Positions 40,856 through 50,591 of a stretch of DNA of 50,836 nucleotides are shown here, in pieces. A program made the translations under genes and the position numbers. This DNA is from Candidatus Nomurabacteria bacterium (GTDB taxonomy: Bacteria; Patescibacteriota; Minisyncoccia; Phycocordibacterales; UBA9973). Every line of letters starts with the position of its first letter. The first letter of the stretch is position 1. The notes under the pieces are model-generated. The model worked only from the letters and a program-made list of their open reading frames with translations, ran no database searches and was not told the DNA's origin. The stretch is from positions 1-50,836 of the forward strand of contig JAPLXV010000011.1 in assembly GCA_026395895.1 (NCBI GenBank). Direction: 5' to 3'.

Positions 40856-40874
40856 CCCTAAGCCCAGCTTAGGG
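40856..40874. repeat. Palindromic repeat, family B copy 3 (between L4 and L23)
   Basis: CCCTAAGC-CCA-GCTTAGGG, a short form of the 33181 and 36565 repeats, directly upstream of the rplW start. Confidence 0.75.
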
Positions 40875-40879
40875 TCTAA

Positions 40880-41539
40880 TTACCCTCTTGACTCTAAAAA
40901 TTTTACACTCTCTTCTGGATTTTCTATTAAAAGATATTGATAACTTAAAACATCAAGCGGATTTAAATTTTTAACAAAAACTATTTCAAGCTGTGGTAGA
41001 TTTCTAAAACTCTTTTCTGTTTTCTCATTTCTTCCAAATAAAGCGGTCAAAACTCGGGGTTTTTTAGAACCAGCAAGTGGTTTAAAACCAGAAGCTTTGG
41101 AAAGATTTTTCATCACTTCCACTGCTTTTTGTGTTTTTGTTTCAGGTAACGAAAGTGAATCAACAAAAAGTATCTCGCCATCTTTCATTTTTTTAGAAAG
41201 AACAGAAAACAAAGCTTGAGCTCTCATTTTCTTTGAAATTTTTCTTTTGTAATTTTTTTCTGCAAGTGGTCCATGAGTAACGCCTCCACCAACCCAAATA
41301 GGACTGCGAGATGATCCGTGACGAGCACGTCCTGTTCCCTTTTGTTTCCAAGGTTTTTTGCCTCCACCACGAACTTCTCCGCGATCTTTGGTGTCAGCAG
41401 TGCCTGCACGTTTGTTTGAACGCATTCCTTCTACTACTTGATGCACCAAATCTGCACGCCATTTTACGCCAAAAACTTTTGGAGGCAAAATAATTGTTCC
41501 TGCTGAAGTTCCTTTTTGGTTGTATATTTTTGCTTCCAT
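40880..41539 (-). CDS. rplD: 50S ribosomal protein L4
   Basis: 219 aa. VHQVVEGMRSNKRAGTADTK, RGGGKKPWKQKGTGRARHGS and SPIWVGGGVTHGP form the tunnel loop. Typically also an autogenous regulator of the S10 operon. Confidence 0.97.
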   Translation of the reverse strand: MEAKIYNQKGTSAGTIILPPKVFGVKWRADLVHQVVEGMRSNKRAGTADTKDRGEVRGGGKKPWKQKGTGRARHGSSRSPIWVGGGVTHGPLAEKNYKRKISKKMRAQALFSVLSKKMKDGEILFVDSLSLPETKTQKAVEVMKNLSKASGFKPLAGSKKPRVLTALFGRNEKTEKSFRNLPQLEIVFVKNLNPLDVLSYQYLLIENPEESVKFLESRG

Positions 41540-41543
41540 AAAA

Positions 41544-42158
41544 TTATCTTGAAATTATCTCAACTAAACTTCCACGTTTCCCAGCTATGGCTCCTTTAAC
41601 AAGCATAGTGTTGTTTTCTTTGTCTATAAATATAACTTTCAGATTTTTTTGGGTAATGCGGTCTCCTCCTGTCCTGCCTGCCATTCTCATTCCTTTTGGA
41701 ACGTGAGTACGCAAACCTCCACCGATAGAACCCGGCTCTCTTTCAGAATGTTTTTGACCGTGAGAACGAGGACCTCCGTGAAAACCATGACGCTTTACCA
41801 CACCCTGAAAACCTTTACCCTTAGAAACACTTGAAACCTGAAGTTTGTCGCCTAATGCAAAAACTGAAACATCAATTATATCTCCTTCTTTTGCCTCACT
41901 TTTATCTGTCGGTTTTAATCTAAATTCTTTAAGATTTTTATAAAAAGCTCCTTTCATCGCTCCGGCACTGGATTTTGTGACTCTTTCTTTTTTCTGAACA
42001 CCAAAACCTACTTGCACAGCATTATAACCATCCTTGGATTTTTCAAAAACTTTAGTAACAGTAATCGGTCCAGCAGAAACAACAGTCACTGGAAAAACCT
42101 GTCCCTCGGGAGAAAAATACTCGGTCATATTTTCTTTTTTTCCTAAAATGAATTTCAT
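41544..42158 (-). CDS. rplC: 50S ribosomal protein L3
   Basis: 204 aa. MKFILGKKENMTEYF aligns with the normal L3 start, so the first ATG is right. GKGFQGVVKRHGFHGGPRSH, GGLRTHVPKGMRMAGRTGGD and QKNLKVIFIDKENN are conserved. Confidence 0.97.
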   Translation of the reverse strand: MKFILGKKENMTEYFSPEGQVFPVTVVSAGPITVTKVFEKSKDGYNAVQVGFGVQKKERVTKSSAGAMKGAFYKNLKEFRLKPTDKSEAKEGDIIDVSVFALGDKLQVSSVSKGKGFQGVVKRHGFHGGPRSHGQKHSEREPGSIGGGLRTHVPKGMRMAGRTGGDRITQKNLKVIFIDKENNTMLVKGAIAGKRGSLVEIISR

Positions 42159-42220
42159 AATTTTATTTACAGCTCGCCAGAGGCGGATTTTGAAAATATA
42201 TTCGTTTCACTCATTATTTT

Positions 42221-42685
42221 CTACAACATTTTTACATCGATATCCACTCCAGAAGGAAGAGATAAATTAGTAAGCGCTTCAACTGTTTTGGCGTTCGGGT
42301 TTATGATATCAATTAATCTTTTATGCACTCTTATTTCAAATTGTTCTCGCGTATTTTTGTAAATAAAAGATGCACGATTAACTGTATATTTTTTAATTTC
42401 TGTCGGTAATGGTACTGGTCCAACAATTTCTGCATCATAACGCATAGCGGTATCTATAATTTGTTTAACTGATGCATCCAAAATCTTGCTCTCGTAAGCA
42501 CGAACTCGAATGCGAAGCACCACCTTGGTATCTTCTTTTTCTTTTTTAGTGGAAACTTTGGGCACTTTAATTTTGGGTGCTTTTGTAGTTTTAACTACTG
42601 CAGTTTTCACCACTTTTCCCGCTTTCTGCGGGACCCCGCCAGGGGCGGTGGCGCCTTTTTTTGTTTTTGTTTCTTTAGTTGCCAT
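42221..42685 (-). CDS. rpsJ: 30S ribosomal protein S10 with N-terminal extension
   Basis: 154 aa. The normal domain begins near residue 52 (VVLRIRVRAYESKILDASVK) and ends LPSGVDIDVKML. About 50 extra N-terminal residues are Lys/Thr/Val/Pro-rich. Part of them (GATAPGGVPQKAG) is encoded by a GC-rich hairpin (about 42620-42657). Disordered basic tails like this may touch rRNA. Confidence 0.95.
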   Translation of the reverse strand: MATKETKTKKGATAPGGVPQKAGKVVKTAVVKTTKAPKIKVPKVSTKKEKEDTKVVLRIRVRAYESKILDASVKQIIDTAMRYDAEIVGPVPLPTEIKKYTVNRASFIYKNTREQFEIRVHKRLIDIINPNAKTVEALTNLSLPSGVDIDVKML

Positions 42686-42702
42686 GCAATTTAGATCTAA
42701 GA

Positions 42703-43896
<1,194 letters not shown>

Positions 43897-44019
43897 AATA
43901 TTTTTTTAATAATGAGAACTCAGTGTACGAGAACCAGTCACTAAGGCCTTATTACTAGTTATTTATGCTATTAATAATAAAAATGCAAAAACAAAAACTG
44001 CGAAAGTGCAGTTGTTAGT

Positions 44020-44047
44020 ATAGTAGCAAATTGGTTTAAAAAGTCAA
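44020..44047 (-). promoter_or_regulatory. Promoter for tuf and the S10 operon
   Basis: Minus strand TTGACT (44042-44047), 16-bp spacer, TACTAT (44020-44025; TATACT at 44017-44022 is an alternative). A leader of about 110 nt with AACTGC-GAAA-GTGCAGTT (about 43996-44013) precedes tuf. Confidence 0.65.
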
Positions 44048-44061
44048 ATAAAAACGATTAA

Positions 44062-44085
44062 CCCCTTAGCTTTTTTCCTAAGGGG
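44062..44085. terminator. Intrinsic terminator between the 92-aa gene and tuf
   Basis: CCCCTTAG (44062-44069) pairs with CTAAGGGG (44078-44085). It follows the 92-aa gene on the minus strand and separates the str-like genes from tuf. Confidence 0.7.
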
Positions 44086-44092
44086 ATTTTTC

Positions 44093-44371
44093 TTATAACT
44101 TCTTTAATTTTTCCAACAAAAAATCTATGTCTTCAACTTTTTGTATATATTCTCTTATTTCTTCAATAAATGCTTCTATCTCCGATACTTTTCTTCTGAC
44201 TCGATTTTTTGAACATTCGAGATTTTCTTCTAGAAAAAGTATTATCTTTTTCTTATCTCCTTTTCCTTGATGATCAGATATAAGACCATTAACAAGGTGA
44301 CGATACTTACTACCAGCAAATTGTGCTAATAATTTTTTTTTAAAAGTTTTAGAAACTTTTTTATTTGCCAT
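44093..44371 (-). CDS. 92-aa basic helical protein, unknown
   Basis: Lys-rich N-terminus (MANKKVSKTFKKKLLAQFAG), then SDHQGKGDKKKIILFLEENL and two charged helices with coiled-coil character (KVSEIEAFIEEIREYIQKVE). SD AAAGGAG precedes the ATG. Not recognised as a known family. Located between fusA and tuf, suggesting a ribosome- or translation-linked role, but this is inference only. Confidence 0.75.
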   Translation of the reverse strand: MANKKVSKTFKKKLLAQFAGSKYRHLVNGLISDHQGKGDKKKIILFLEENLECSKNRVRRKVSEIEAFIEEIREYIQKVEDIDFLLEKLKKL

Positions 44372-44439
44372 GATTAGCTCCTTTGTTAGTGAAAGAATTA
44401 TTTTACTTTAAACTATCACTTTCTGTAGATTTGTCAAAC

Positions 44440-45045
44440 TTATTTTTCTGTTAACAAAGAAATTACATCTTCTGTAATTTCTGTTAGTTTTTCCACAACC
44501 CTTATTTTTTCATTATCAGGCAATTTATAATAAACCAAAATTGTCTGTCCATCTTCATTCTCGTATTTATCTAAAAATTCAGGTGGAATTTTGTTCTTTA
44601 AATTATTTAATTCTTCTTTTGCCTTAGAATCATTAATTATTTCTTCTATCTCATTTAAAAAATAAACAACATTGGAGTTTATGTTAACGCGAAGACGATT
44701 AGAGTTATAATATTTTAAAACTTTTTCATTCAGCTTACTAAGGTGGTCTCCTTTCCATTTTTCACGAGAGGAAGCATCTTCATGAAAACTATCGGTAAAA
44801 ATTGGTCCTGACACAAAAGACTGAAAAGCTTCTAGGGCATGCCTAATATATTCCCTGTCATCCCCACTTAAATCTTTTAATATCTCTCCCTTAATTTTGG
44901 TACTTCCAATAAATTCTGAATTTTCGTCTAAACCAAAATTTTTGAAATCTAAAGGATTTTTATATTCTTCTGCAAAAGAAGTTAATTCTTTTTTAATTTT
45001 TTCTTTCTCCTCAAGAGAGGATTTATTTAACTGATCAAAATCCAT
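44440..45045 (-). CDS. 201-aa soluble protein, unknown
   Basis: Acidic, mostly helical: KEKIKKELTSFAEEYKNPLD, DREYIRHALEAFQSFVSGPI, NSNVVYFLNEIEEIINDSKA and EKIRVVEKLTEITEDVISLL. No catalytic motif, signal peptide or membrane segment. Lies 21 bp after fusA on the same strand. I cannot name it. Confidence 0.75.
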   Translation of the reverse strand: MDFDQLNKSSLEEKEKIKKELTSFAEEYKNPLDFKNFGLDENSEFIGSTKIKGEILKDLSGDDREYIRHALEAFQSFVSGPIFTDSFHEDASSREKWKGDHLSKLNEKVLKYYNSNRLRVNINSNVVYFLNEIEEIINDSKAKEELNNLKNKIPPEFLDKYENEDGQTILVYYKLPDNEKIRVVEKLTEITEDVISLLTEK

Positions 45046-45066
45046 ATAGTTATTATACCAAAAATT

Positions 45067-47220
45067 CTATTTTCTTGCTGCAATGATAGTTTCAGCTACG
45101 TTGTTAGGCACAATATCGTAGCGTAAAAATTCCATAGTGAAAGAGGCACGGCCTTCGGTCATGGAACGAAGTCCGGTCATATATCCAAACATTTCAGAGA
45201 GTGGAACAACTGCCCGAAGAGCTTTATTCATTCCGCGGTCTTCCATTCCTTCTATAATTCCACGCTTGGAAGAAAGATTACCGGTAATATCTCCCATGAA
45301 TTTTTCCGGAGTAACCACTTCTACTTTCATCATCGGTTCTAGAATGACTGGCTTTGCTCGTCTACAAGCATCCTGTATTGCCATGGAAGCTGCAATTTTG
45401 AAAGCCATTTCATTTGAGTCAACTTCATGATAAGAACCATCCCAAAGTTCCACCGAAACATTAACCATCTTGAATCCTGCCAGTACTCCACGATCAAGAC
45501 CTTCTCTAAATCCTTTTTCACAAGGCGCAATATATTCTTGTGGAATGACACCTCCTTTAATGGTATTGATAAATTCAAAACCATTTGCTCTCTTTGTATT
45601 TTTAGGTAAATCTTCAACTTCTTCTTTAGTCATAGCTATCATCGGCTTAACTTTAATTTTAACGTGACCATAGTTTCCACGTCCCCCTGATTGCTTAATA
45701 TATTTCCCTTCTGCGTCTGAAGTACTAGTGATAGTCTCACGATAAGCTACTTGCGGTTTGCCCACATTAGCTTCAACAGTGAATTCGCGTTTCATACGAT
45801 CCACAATAATTTCAAGATGCAGTTCTCCCATTCCAGCAATAATTGTCTCCCCTGTTTCTTGGTCAGTTGAAACTTTAAAAGTAGGATCTTCTTGAGCAAG
45901 TCTATTCAAAGCCATTCCCATTTTTTCTTGGTCTGCTTTAGTTTTTGGTTCTATCCGCAATTGAATAACCGGTTCAGGAAAAATTATTCTATCTAATTCA
46001 ATAGGATGTTCTTCGTCGCAAATAGTGTCAGAAGTGATAGTATCTTTCAATCCAACCGCCGCTGCAATTTCTCCGGCAAAAACTTTTTTCATTTCTTCTC
46101 TGTCGTTGGCGTGCATTCTTAAAATTCTACCGATGCGTTCTTTGTTGCGAGTGCGAGGATTATAAATGTAAGAACCAGCAGATAGTGTTCCCGAATAAAC
46201 TCTGAAGAAAATAAGTTGGCCAACAAAAGGATCGGTGGCAACTTTAAAGGCTAAAGCCGAAAAAGGTTCCTCATCTTTGGCATGTCTGAAAATAAGTTCA
46301 TCATTATTGTCTGGATCTGTTCCTTCTATTGGCGGAATATCCAAAGGAGATGGTAAATAATCCACTACTCCATCCAGCACTAATTGCACACCTTTGTTTT
46401 TCAAAGCAGAGCCGGCATAAACTGGAAAAACTTCATTGGCAATCACTCCTTTTCTTAAAAGTTTTTTCAAAGTATCCATATCTGGAGTTTTTCCCTCTAA
46501 ATATCCATTCATCACTATGTCATCTTGTTCCACAATTTTTTCAATCAGTTCATGATGATATTTTTCCGCTTCAGCTTTTAAATTTTCTGGAATTTCCTTT
46601 TCCACAACCTTATTTCCCATTTCTCCTTCAAAATAAAATGCCTTCATAGTAAGCAAATCAATAACCCCTTCATGTTTTTCCTCTAGGCCGATAGGAATCT
46701 GCATACGAACTGCTTTTTTTGTCAGACGATCTAAAATCGTAGCGTAAGAATGTTCAAAATCAGCGCCGATTCTGTCTAATTTGTTTATAAAACAAATTCT
46801 AGGAACTTTTGCTTCATCAGCATAACGCCAATTTGTTTCTGATTGAGGTTCTACTCCAGCTACTCCATCGAAAACAACCACTGCACCATCCAGCACACGA
46901 AGAGATCTTTTTACTTCAACCGTAAAATCAATGTGCCCAGGAGTATCAATAATATTAAAACGATGTTTTTTATTTTTATCTTTTATATCAGCATAAGTTG
47001 GAGTCCAAAAACATGTAACAGCGGCAGAAGTAATAGTGATTCCACGTTCTCGTTCTTGTTCCATCCAGTCGGTCACGGTTTCACCATCATGCACTTCCCC
47101 TATTTTGTGCGAAACACCAGTATAAAAAAGCACCCGTTCTGTAGTGGTCGTTTTTCCCGCATCAATGTGCGCGATAATTCCAATATTTCTAACCTTTTCT
47201 AATGGATAATCTCGTTCCAT
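45067..47220 (-). CDS. fusA: Elongation factor G
   Basis: 717 aa from [20 protein letters not shown] at 47220; the ORF opens 5 codons earlier inside rpsG. GTPase motifs [45 protein letters not shown] and [12 protein letters not shown], then domains [18 protein letters not shown] and [20 protein letters not shown] are domain IV/V landmarks. Promotes translocation and recycling. Confidence 0.98.
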   Translation of the reverse strand: MERDYPLEKVRNIGIIAHIDAGKTTTTERVLFYTGVSHKIGEVHDGETVTDWMEQERERGITITSAAVTCFWTPTYADIKDKNKKHRFNIIDTPGHIDFTVEVKRSLRVLDGAVVVFDGVAGVEPQSETNWRYADEAKVPRICFINKLDRIGADFEHSYATILDRLTKKAVRMQIPIGLEEKHEGVIDLLTMKAFYFEGEMGNKVVEKEIPENLKAEAEKYHHELIEKIVEQDDIVMNGYLEGKTPDMDTLKKLLRKGVIANEVFPVYAGSALKNKGVQLVLDGVVDYLPSPLDIPPIEGTDPDNNDELIFRHAKDEEPFSALAFKVATDPFVGQLIFFRVYSGTLSAGSYIYNPRTRNKERIGRILRMHANDREEMKKVFAGEIAAAVGLKDTITSDTICDEEHPIELDRIIFPEPVIQLRIEPKTKADQEKMGMALNRLAQEDPTFKVSTDQETGETIIAGMGELHLEIIVDRMKREFTVEANVGKPQVAYRETITSTSDAEGKYIKQSGGRGNYGHVKIKVKPMIAMTKEEVEDLPKNTKRANGFEFINTIKGGVIPQEYIAPCEKGFREGLDRGVLAGFKMVNVSVELWDGSYHEVDSNEMAFKIAASMAIQDACRRAKPVILEPMMKVEVVTPEKFMGDITGNLSSKRGIIEGMEDRGMNKALRAVVPLSEMFGYMTGLRSMTEGRASFTMEFLRYDIVPNNVAETIIAARK

Positions 47221-47228
47221 ATATTTAA

Positions 47229-47699
47229 TTACCAAGCAAAGTGGGCAAAAGCTTTGTTAGCTTCAGCCATCTTATGAGTATCTTCTTTCTTTTTAATAGC
47301 AGCACCTTCGTTTTTGGAAGCGGCGATTAATTCATCCGCTAATTTTAAATGCATCGGACGTCCTTTGCCTTTACGAGCAGCATCACGAATCCATCGCATA
47401 GCCAAAGCAAGACGACGTTCAGGTCTGACTTCTCTTGGCACCTGATAGTTCGCCCCTCCGATTCTTTTTGAACGAACTTCAGTGAGCGGTCCAGCATTTT
47501 TCATTGCCAAATCAAAAATTTCAAGCGGATTTGGATTACCTGTTTTTTCTTTGATTATATCAAAAGCTTGGTACATTACTTTTCTGGCAGTTTCTTTTTT
47601 GCCAGACCACATAATGTAATTAATAAATTTTTCCAATTTTTGAGAATTGTAAATAAAATCTGGTTTAACTATGTTTTTATTGTTTATTTTTCTACGCAT
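47229..47699 (-). CDS. rpsG: 30S ribosomal protein S7
   Basis: 156 aa. [40 protein letters not shown] and [20 protein letters not shown] are conserved 16S head contacts. Confidence 0.97.
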   Translation of the reverse strand: MRRKINNKNIVKPDFIYNSQKLEKFINYIMWSGKKETARKVMYQAFDIIKEKTGNPNPLEIFDLAMKNAGPLTEVRSKRIGGANYQVPREVRPERRLALAMRWIRDAARKGKGRPMHLKLADELIAASKNEGAAIKKKEDTHKMAEANKAFAHFAW

Positions 47700-47704
47700 T
47701 TTTA

Positions 47705-47748
47705 CTTTATAACTTTATAACTTTATAACTTTATAACTTTATAACTTT
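47705..47748. repeat. Tandem octamer repeat between S12 and S7
   Basis: Five perfect copies of CTTTATAA in a row (47705-47744) plus a partial sixth (CTTT). It fills most of the S12-S7 spacer. Could vary in copy number by slippage. Confidence 0.9.
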
Positions 47749-48171
47749 CTACTTTTTACTAATCTTTGGTTTCTTGTTTCCATAAAGAGATCTACCTTGT
47801 CTGCGTTTTTCAACTCCTTGGGTATCTAAAACTCCACGCACAATGTGATATCGAACTCCAATCAAATCTTTCACACGTCCTCCGCGAAGCATCACTACAG
47901 AGTGTTCTTGAAGATTATGTCCTTCACCCGGAATATAAGCAGTCACTTCCATGCCGTTGGTTAAACGAACTCTGGCGATTTTTCGGAGAGCGGAGTTTGG
48001 TTTTTTAGGAGTAGTGGTTGAAACTTTAGTGCAAACACCCCGTTTAAATGGTGCAGGAAAAAAGACTGGCCTATTTTTTAGAACATTAAATCCTCGCGCC
48101 AAAGCAACCGTTTTTGATTTAGCGTGTGTCTTAACTCTATTTTTCTTTATTAATTGATTAATTGTTGGCAT
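47749..48171 (-). CDS. rpsL: 30S ribosomal protein S12
   Basis: 140 aa from [20 protein letters not shown] at 48171; the longer frame is leader. [20 protein letters not shown] (streptomycin-site region) and [20 protein letters not shown] are conserved. First gene of the superoperon. Confidence 0.97.
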   Translation of the reverse strand: MPTINQLIKKNRVKTHAKSKTVALARGFNVLKNRPVFFPAPFKRGVCTKVSTTTPKKPNSALRKIARVRLTNGMEVTAYIPGEGHNLQEHSVVMLRGGRVKDLIGVRYHIVRGVLDTQGVEKRRQGRSLYGNKKPKISKK

Positions 48172-48252
48172 ACAATAGTCTTTTTGCAAAACAAAAGAGT
48201 CCGAAGACTCTCCAAATAATCTACTATATATTAAATAAAAATGCAAACTTGA

Positions 48253-48308
48253 CCTCACCCCCTTCCCCTCTCCTTATTAAGGAGAGGGGTGCCAAAGGCG
48301 GGGTGAGG
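48253..48308. repeat. GC-rich palindromic repeat, CCTCACCCC type
   Basis: CCTCACCCC (48253-48261) pairs with GGGGTGAGG (48300-48308), and CCCCTCTCCTTA (48265-48276) with 48278-48289. Palindromes of this kind are known from many unrelated bacterial genomes. It lies between the rpsL promoter region and the M50 protease gene. Confidence 0.85.
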
Positions 48309-48313
48309 TGAAT

Positions 48314-48925
48314 TTAAATTGCAAGCCCAGTAATAAGCTGAAATAAATAAGACAAAATTGGGAACAAGGAATCAGCGAAAAAAATAATAAAAACAAGAAT
48401 TAAAACCAATGAATATTGTTCTAAAAAGGCGACAACAGAATAAAGAGAATTTGGTAAAAGTGAAAAAAGTATTTTTGAACCATCAAGTGGTGGAATAGGT
48501 ATAAGATTAAATATGGCTAATCCTAAATTAATCAAAACAATTGAAGAAATCACCGAAACAAAACTTGTTGATACTATGCTGTTTAGAGAGAAACGTAAAA
48601 TGAGTCCAAAGAAAATAGCCAAAAAAAGATTCGCTAAAATTCCAGCTGCAGCCACGGCAATGGTTCCCCATTTTCTATTGGTAAGATTATTAGGATTATA
48701 TGGAACTGGTTTTGCCCAACCAAAAAGAAAAGAAGAATGAGTCAAAACAAGAAAGGCTGGTAAAATAATAGAACCAAAAAGATCTAAATGTTTTAGAGGA
48801 TTAAGGGTAAGACGGCCTGCATATAGAGCGGTTTTGTCGCCAAAACGCAAAGCCACAAAACCATGAGAAACTTCATGAATGACTACGGACATTATAAGTA
48901 TGGCGATAAAAAAGATTGTATCCAT
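48314..48925 (-). CDS. Site-2 protease family (M50) membrane peptidase
   Basis: 203 aa with about five to six membrane helices. IMSVVIHEVSHGFVALRFGD has the HExxH zinc motif. LTLNPLKHLDLFGSIILPAF is typical, and IFNLIPIPPLDGSKILFSLL has the NxxPxxPLDG motif with the third ligand Asp. Minimal YwhC/M50B type without PDZ domain. Divergently overlaps the longer open frame of rpmB, so the rpmB start is placed later. Confidence 0.92.
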   Translation of the reverse strand: MDTIFFIAILIMSVVIHEVSHGFVALRFGDKTALYAGRLTLNPLKHLDLFGSIILPAFLVLTHSSFLFGWAKPVPYNPNNLTNRKWGTIAVAAAGILANLFLAIFFGLILRFSLNSIVSTSFVSVISSIVLINLGLAIFNLIPIPPLDGSKILFSLLPNSLYSVVAFLEQYSLVLILVFIIFFADSLFPILSYLFQLITGLAI

Positions 48926-48979
48926 AAATTAAAAGGTTGCGAACCTCTTTTTTATATGATAGCATACAGAAACTACATT

Positions 48980-49222
48980 ATGAAAACATGTGCTATATCA
49001 AAAAAAGGTTCAATTGTCGGTGGCGGATATTCAAACAGAACCCGTGCTACTAAATTCAACCCAACCGGCAAAGTTCGAAAATACCCAAATCTTCAAAAAA
49101 AGAAAGTTTTCGTACCTGAATTAAATAAAAGTGTAAATATAGAAATCTCCACTCGTGGTATGCGCACCATGACCAAAAATGGCGTCTACAAAACTCTCAA
49201 AAAAGCTGGATTAATAAAATAA
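48980..49222 (+). CDS. rpmB: 50S ribosomal protein L28
   Basis: 80 aa from MKTCAISKKGSIVGGGYSNR at 48980; the frame is open further upstream but that overlaps the protease gene. TRATKFNPTGKVRKYPNLQK and ISTRGMRTMTKNGVYKTLKK are conserved. Followed by a terminator shared with the helicase gene. Confidence 0.95.
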   Translation: MKTCAISKKGSIVGGGYSNRTRATKFNPTGKVRKYPNLQKKKVFVPELNKSVNIEISTRGMRTMTKNGVYKTLKKAGLIK

Positions 49223-49247
49223 AAATCCCCTGATGGGGATTTTTATT
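49222..49247. terminator. Bidirectional intrinsic terminator
   Basis: AAAATCCCC (49222-49230) pairs with GGGGATTTT (49235-49243), loop TGAT, with T-tract on plus and A-tract before it. Confidence 0.85.
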
Positions 49248-50480
49248 TTATACAAATGTGAGTGCTATCCCCTTTTTGCCGGAACGACCGGTACGGCCGA
49301 TGCGATGTACGTAAGTGTCGTAGGTTTGTGGGACATCATAGTTGATAACGTGAGTTACGTCTGGGATATCAAGTCCGCGAGCAGCTACGTCAGTAGCTAT
49401 CAAAATATTTATTTTGTCTTTCTTAAATAAATCGAGAGTACGAATGCGTTCGCGACTTCTTTTATCGCCATGAATACAACCTACTTTAAAGCCCATATGC
49501 GAAAGCTCTTTGGTCAGAGAATCCACGCTATGTTTCATTTCTCGAAAAATCAAAACTTTATTTGAACCTTCTCTTTTTAAAATTTCGTACAGTTTTTCTA
49601 ATTTTTCTTCTTTACTTCTAGTGCGGATTATATCTTGATCGATATTTTTTGCTGTTTCGCCAGAAATGACAGAAACAAACACAGGATCTTTCAAAAACTC
49701 AGTAGTTAATTTTTTAACTTCTGAAGAAAGTGTAGCTGAAAAGAAAAGTGTTTGTCTATTTTCCTTTGGCACCTTTCCAAGAATAAAAACCATGTCGTCG
49801 TGAAATCCCATATCCAACATTCTATCCGCTTCATCAAGGACAACAGAACGGCAAGCGGATAAATCCAAAACTTTTCTCATTATTAAATCTTTGATTCTAC
49901 CGGGTGTGCCAATAACAAAAGACACTCCCCTTTTTATTTCTGTAATTTGTCTCATTATCGGAAGTCCTCCGACACAAGCTACAGAAAAAATTCCTAAACC
50001 AAACCCAAGTGCGCGAAAATCAGAATCTATTTGCAAAGCGAGTTCTCTGGTCGGAGCCATAATTAAAACTTTTTCCCCTCTGTGTTTAGAAATATATTCT
50101 ATCAGAGGTAAAAGAAAGGCCGCAGTTTTTCCCGTGCCAGTATTGGCCATACCAAAAACATCTTTGCCAGCAATGATAGAGGAAATGGCTTGGTCTTGAA
50201 TTGGTCTTGGGTCAATAAATCCTGCTCGTGCAATATTTTTGTGAATTTGTGGATGAAAAGGAAAATCCATAAAAGTATGCTTAGAAACATAAGGTTTTTC
50301 TTCTATGCGCTGACTCTTTTTAATAAAACGAGAAAAATCTATCCGCTCAGAAAAACCCCTCTTTTTAGGTCGATTATTATTTCTTTTAAATTTTTTCGCT
50401 CCACCAAAACTAGGTTTTGATTTAGAACTAAATTTAGGACGTCCAAATTTCTTCGGTCCTGTTATAGGATGTTTATACAT
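49248..50480 (-). CDS. DEAD-box RNA helicase
   Basis: 410 aa from MYKHPITGPKKFGRPKFSSK at 50480, chosen for the GGGGGTGA-type SD just upstream. A basic, Gly/Lys-rich N-terminal tail of about 55 residues precedes the core. Motifs: PRPIQDQAISSIIAGKDVFG (Q), ANTGTGKTAAFLLP, PTRELALQ, GTPGRI, DEADRMLDMGF, FSATL, ATDVAARGLDIPDV and HRIGRTGRSG. RhlE/DeaD-like; roles in ribosome assembly or mRNA decay are typical. Ends soon after motif VI, so the C-terminus is short. Confidence 0.94.
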   Translation of the reverse strand: MYKHPITGPKKFGRPKFSSKSKPSFGGAKKFKRNNNRPKKRGFSERIDFSRFIKKSQRIEEKPYVSKHTFMDFPFHPQIHKNIARAGFIDPRPIQDQAISSIIAGKDVFGMANTGTGKTAAFLLPLIEYISKHRGEKVLIMAPTRELALQIDSDFRALGFGLGIFSVACVGGLPIMRQITEIKRGVSFVIGTPGRIKDLIMRKVLDLSACRSVVLDEADRMLDMGFHDDMVFILGKVPKENRQTLFFSATLSSEVKKLTTEFLKDPVFVSVISGETAKNIDQDIIRTRSKEEKLEKLYEILKREGSNKVLIFREMKHSVDSLTKELSHMGFKVGCIHGDKRSRERIRTLDLFKKDKINILIATDVAARGLDIPDVTHVINYDVPQTYDTYVHRIGRTGRSGKKGIALTFV

Positions 50481-50591
50481 ATATGGGTCACCCCCAATAT
50501 GTAGTAGTTGAGAATGATGTTTAAAGAATAGCATTTCTACTTTATTTTGTCAAATTTGTTTCGTCTCTTGTAAAAGTTATAATGAGGTGAC

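Noticed and set aside
48863-48979. Extended N-terminus of L28
   Set aside because: The extension overlaps the M50 protease start in antisense and does not resemble L28; MKTCAISKKG at 48980 is the normal start.
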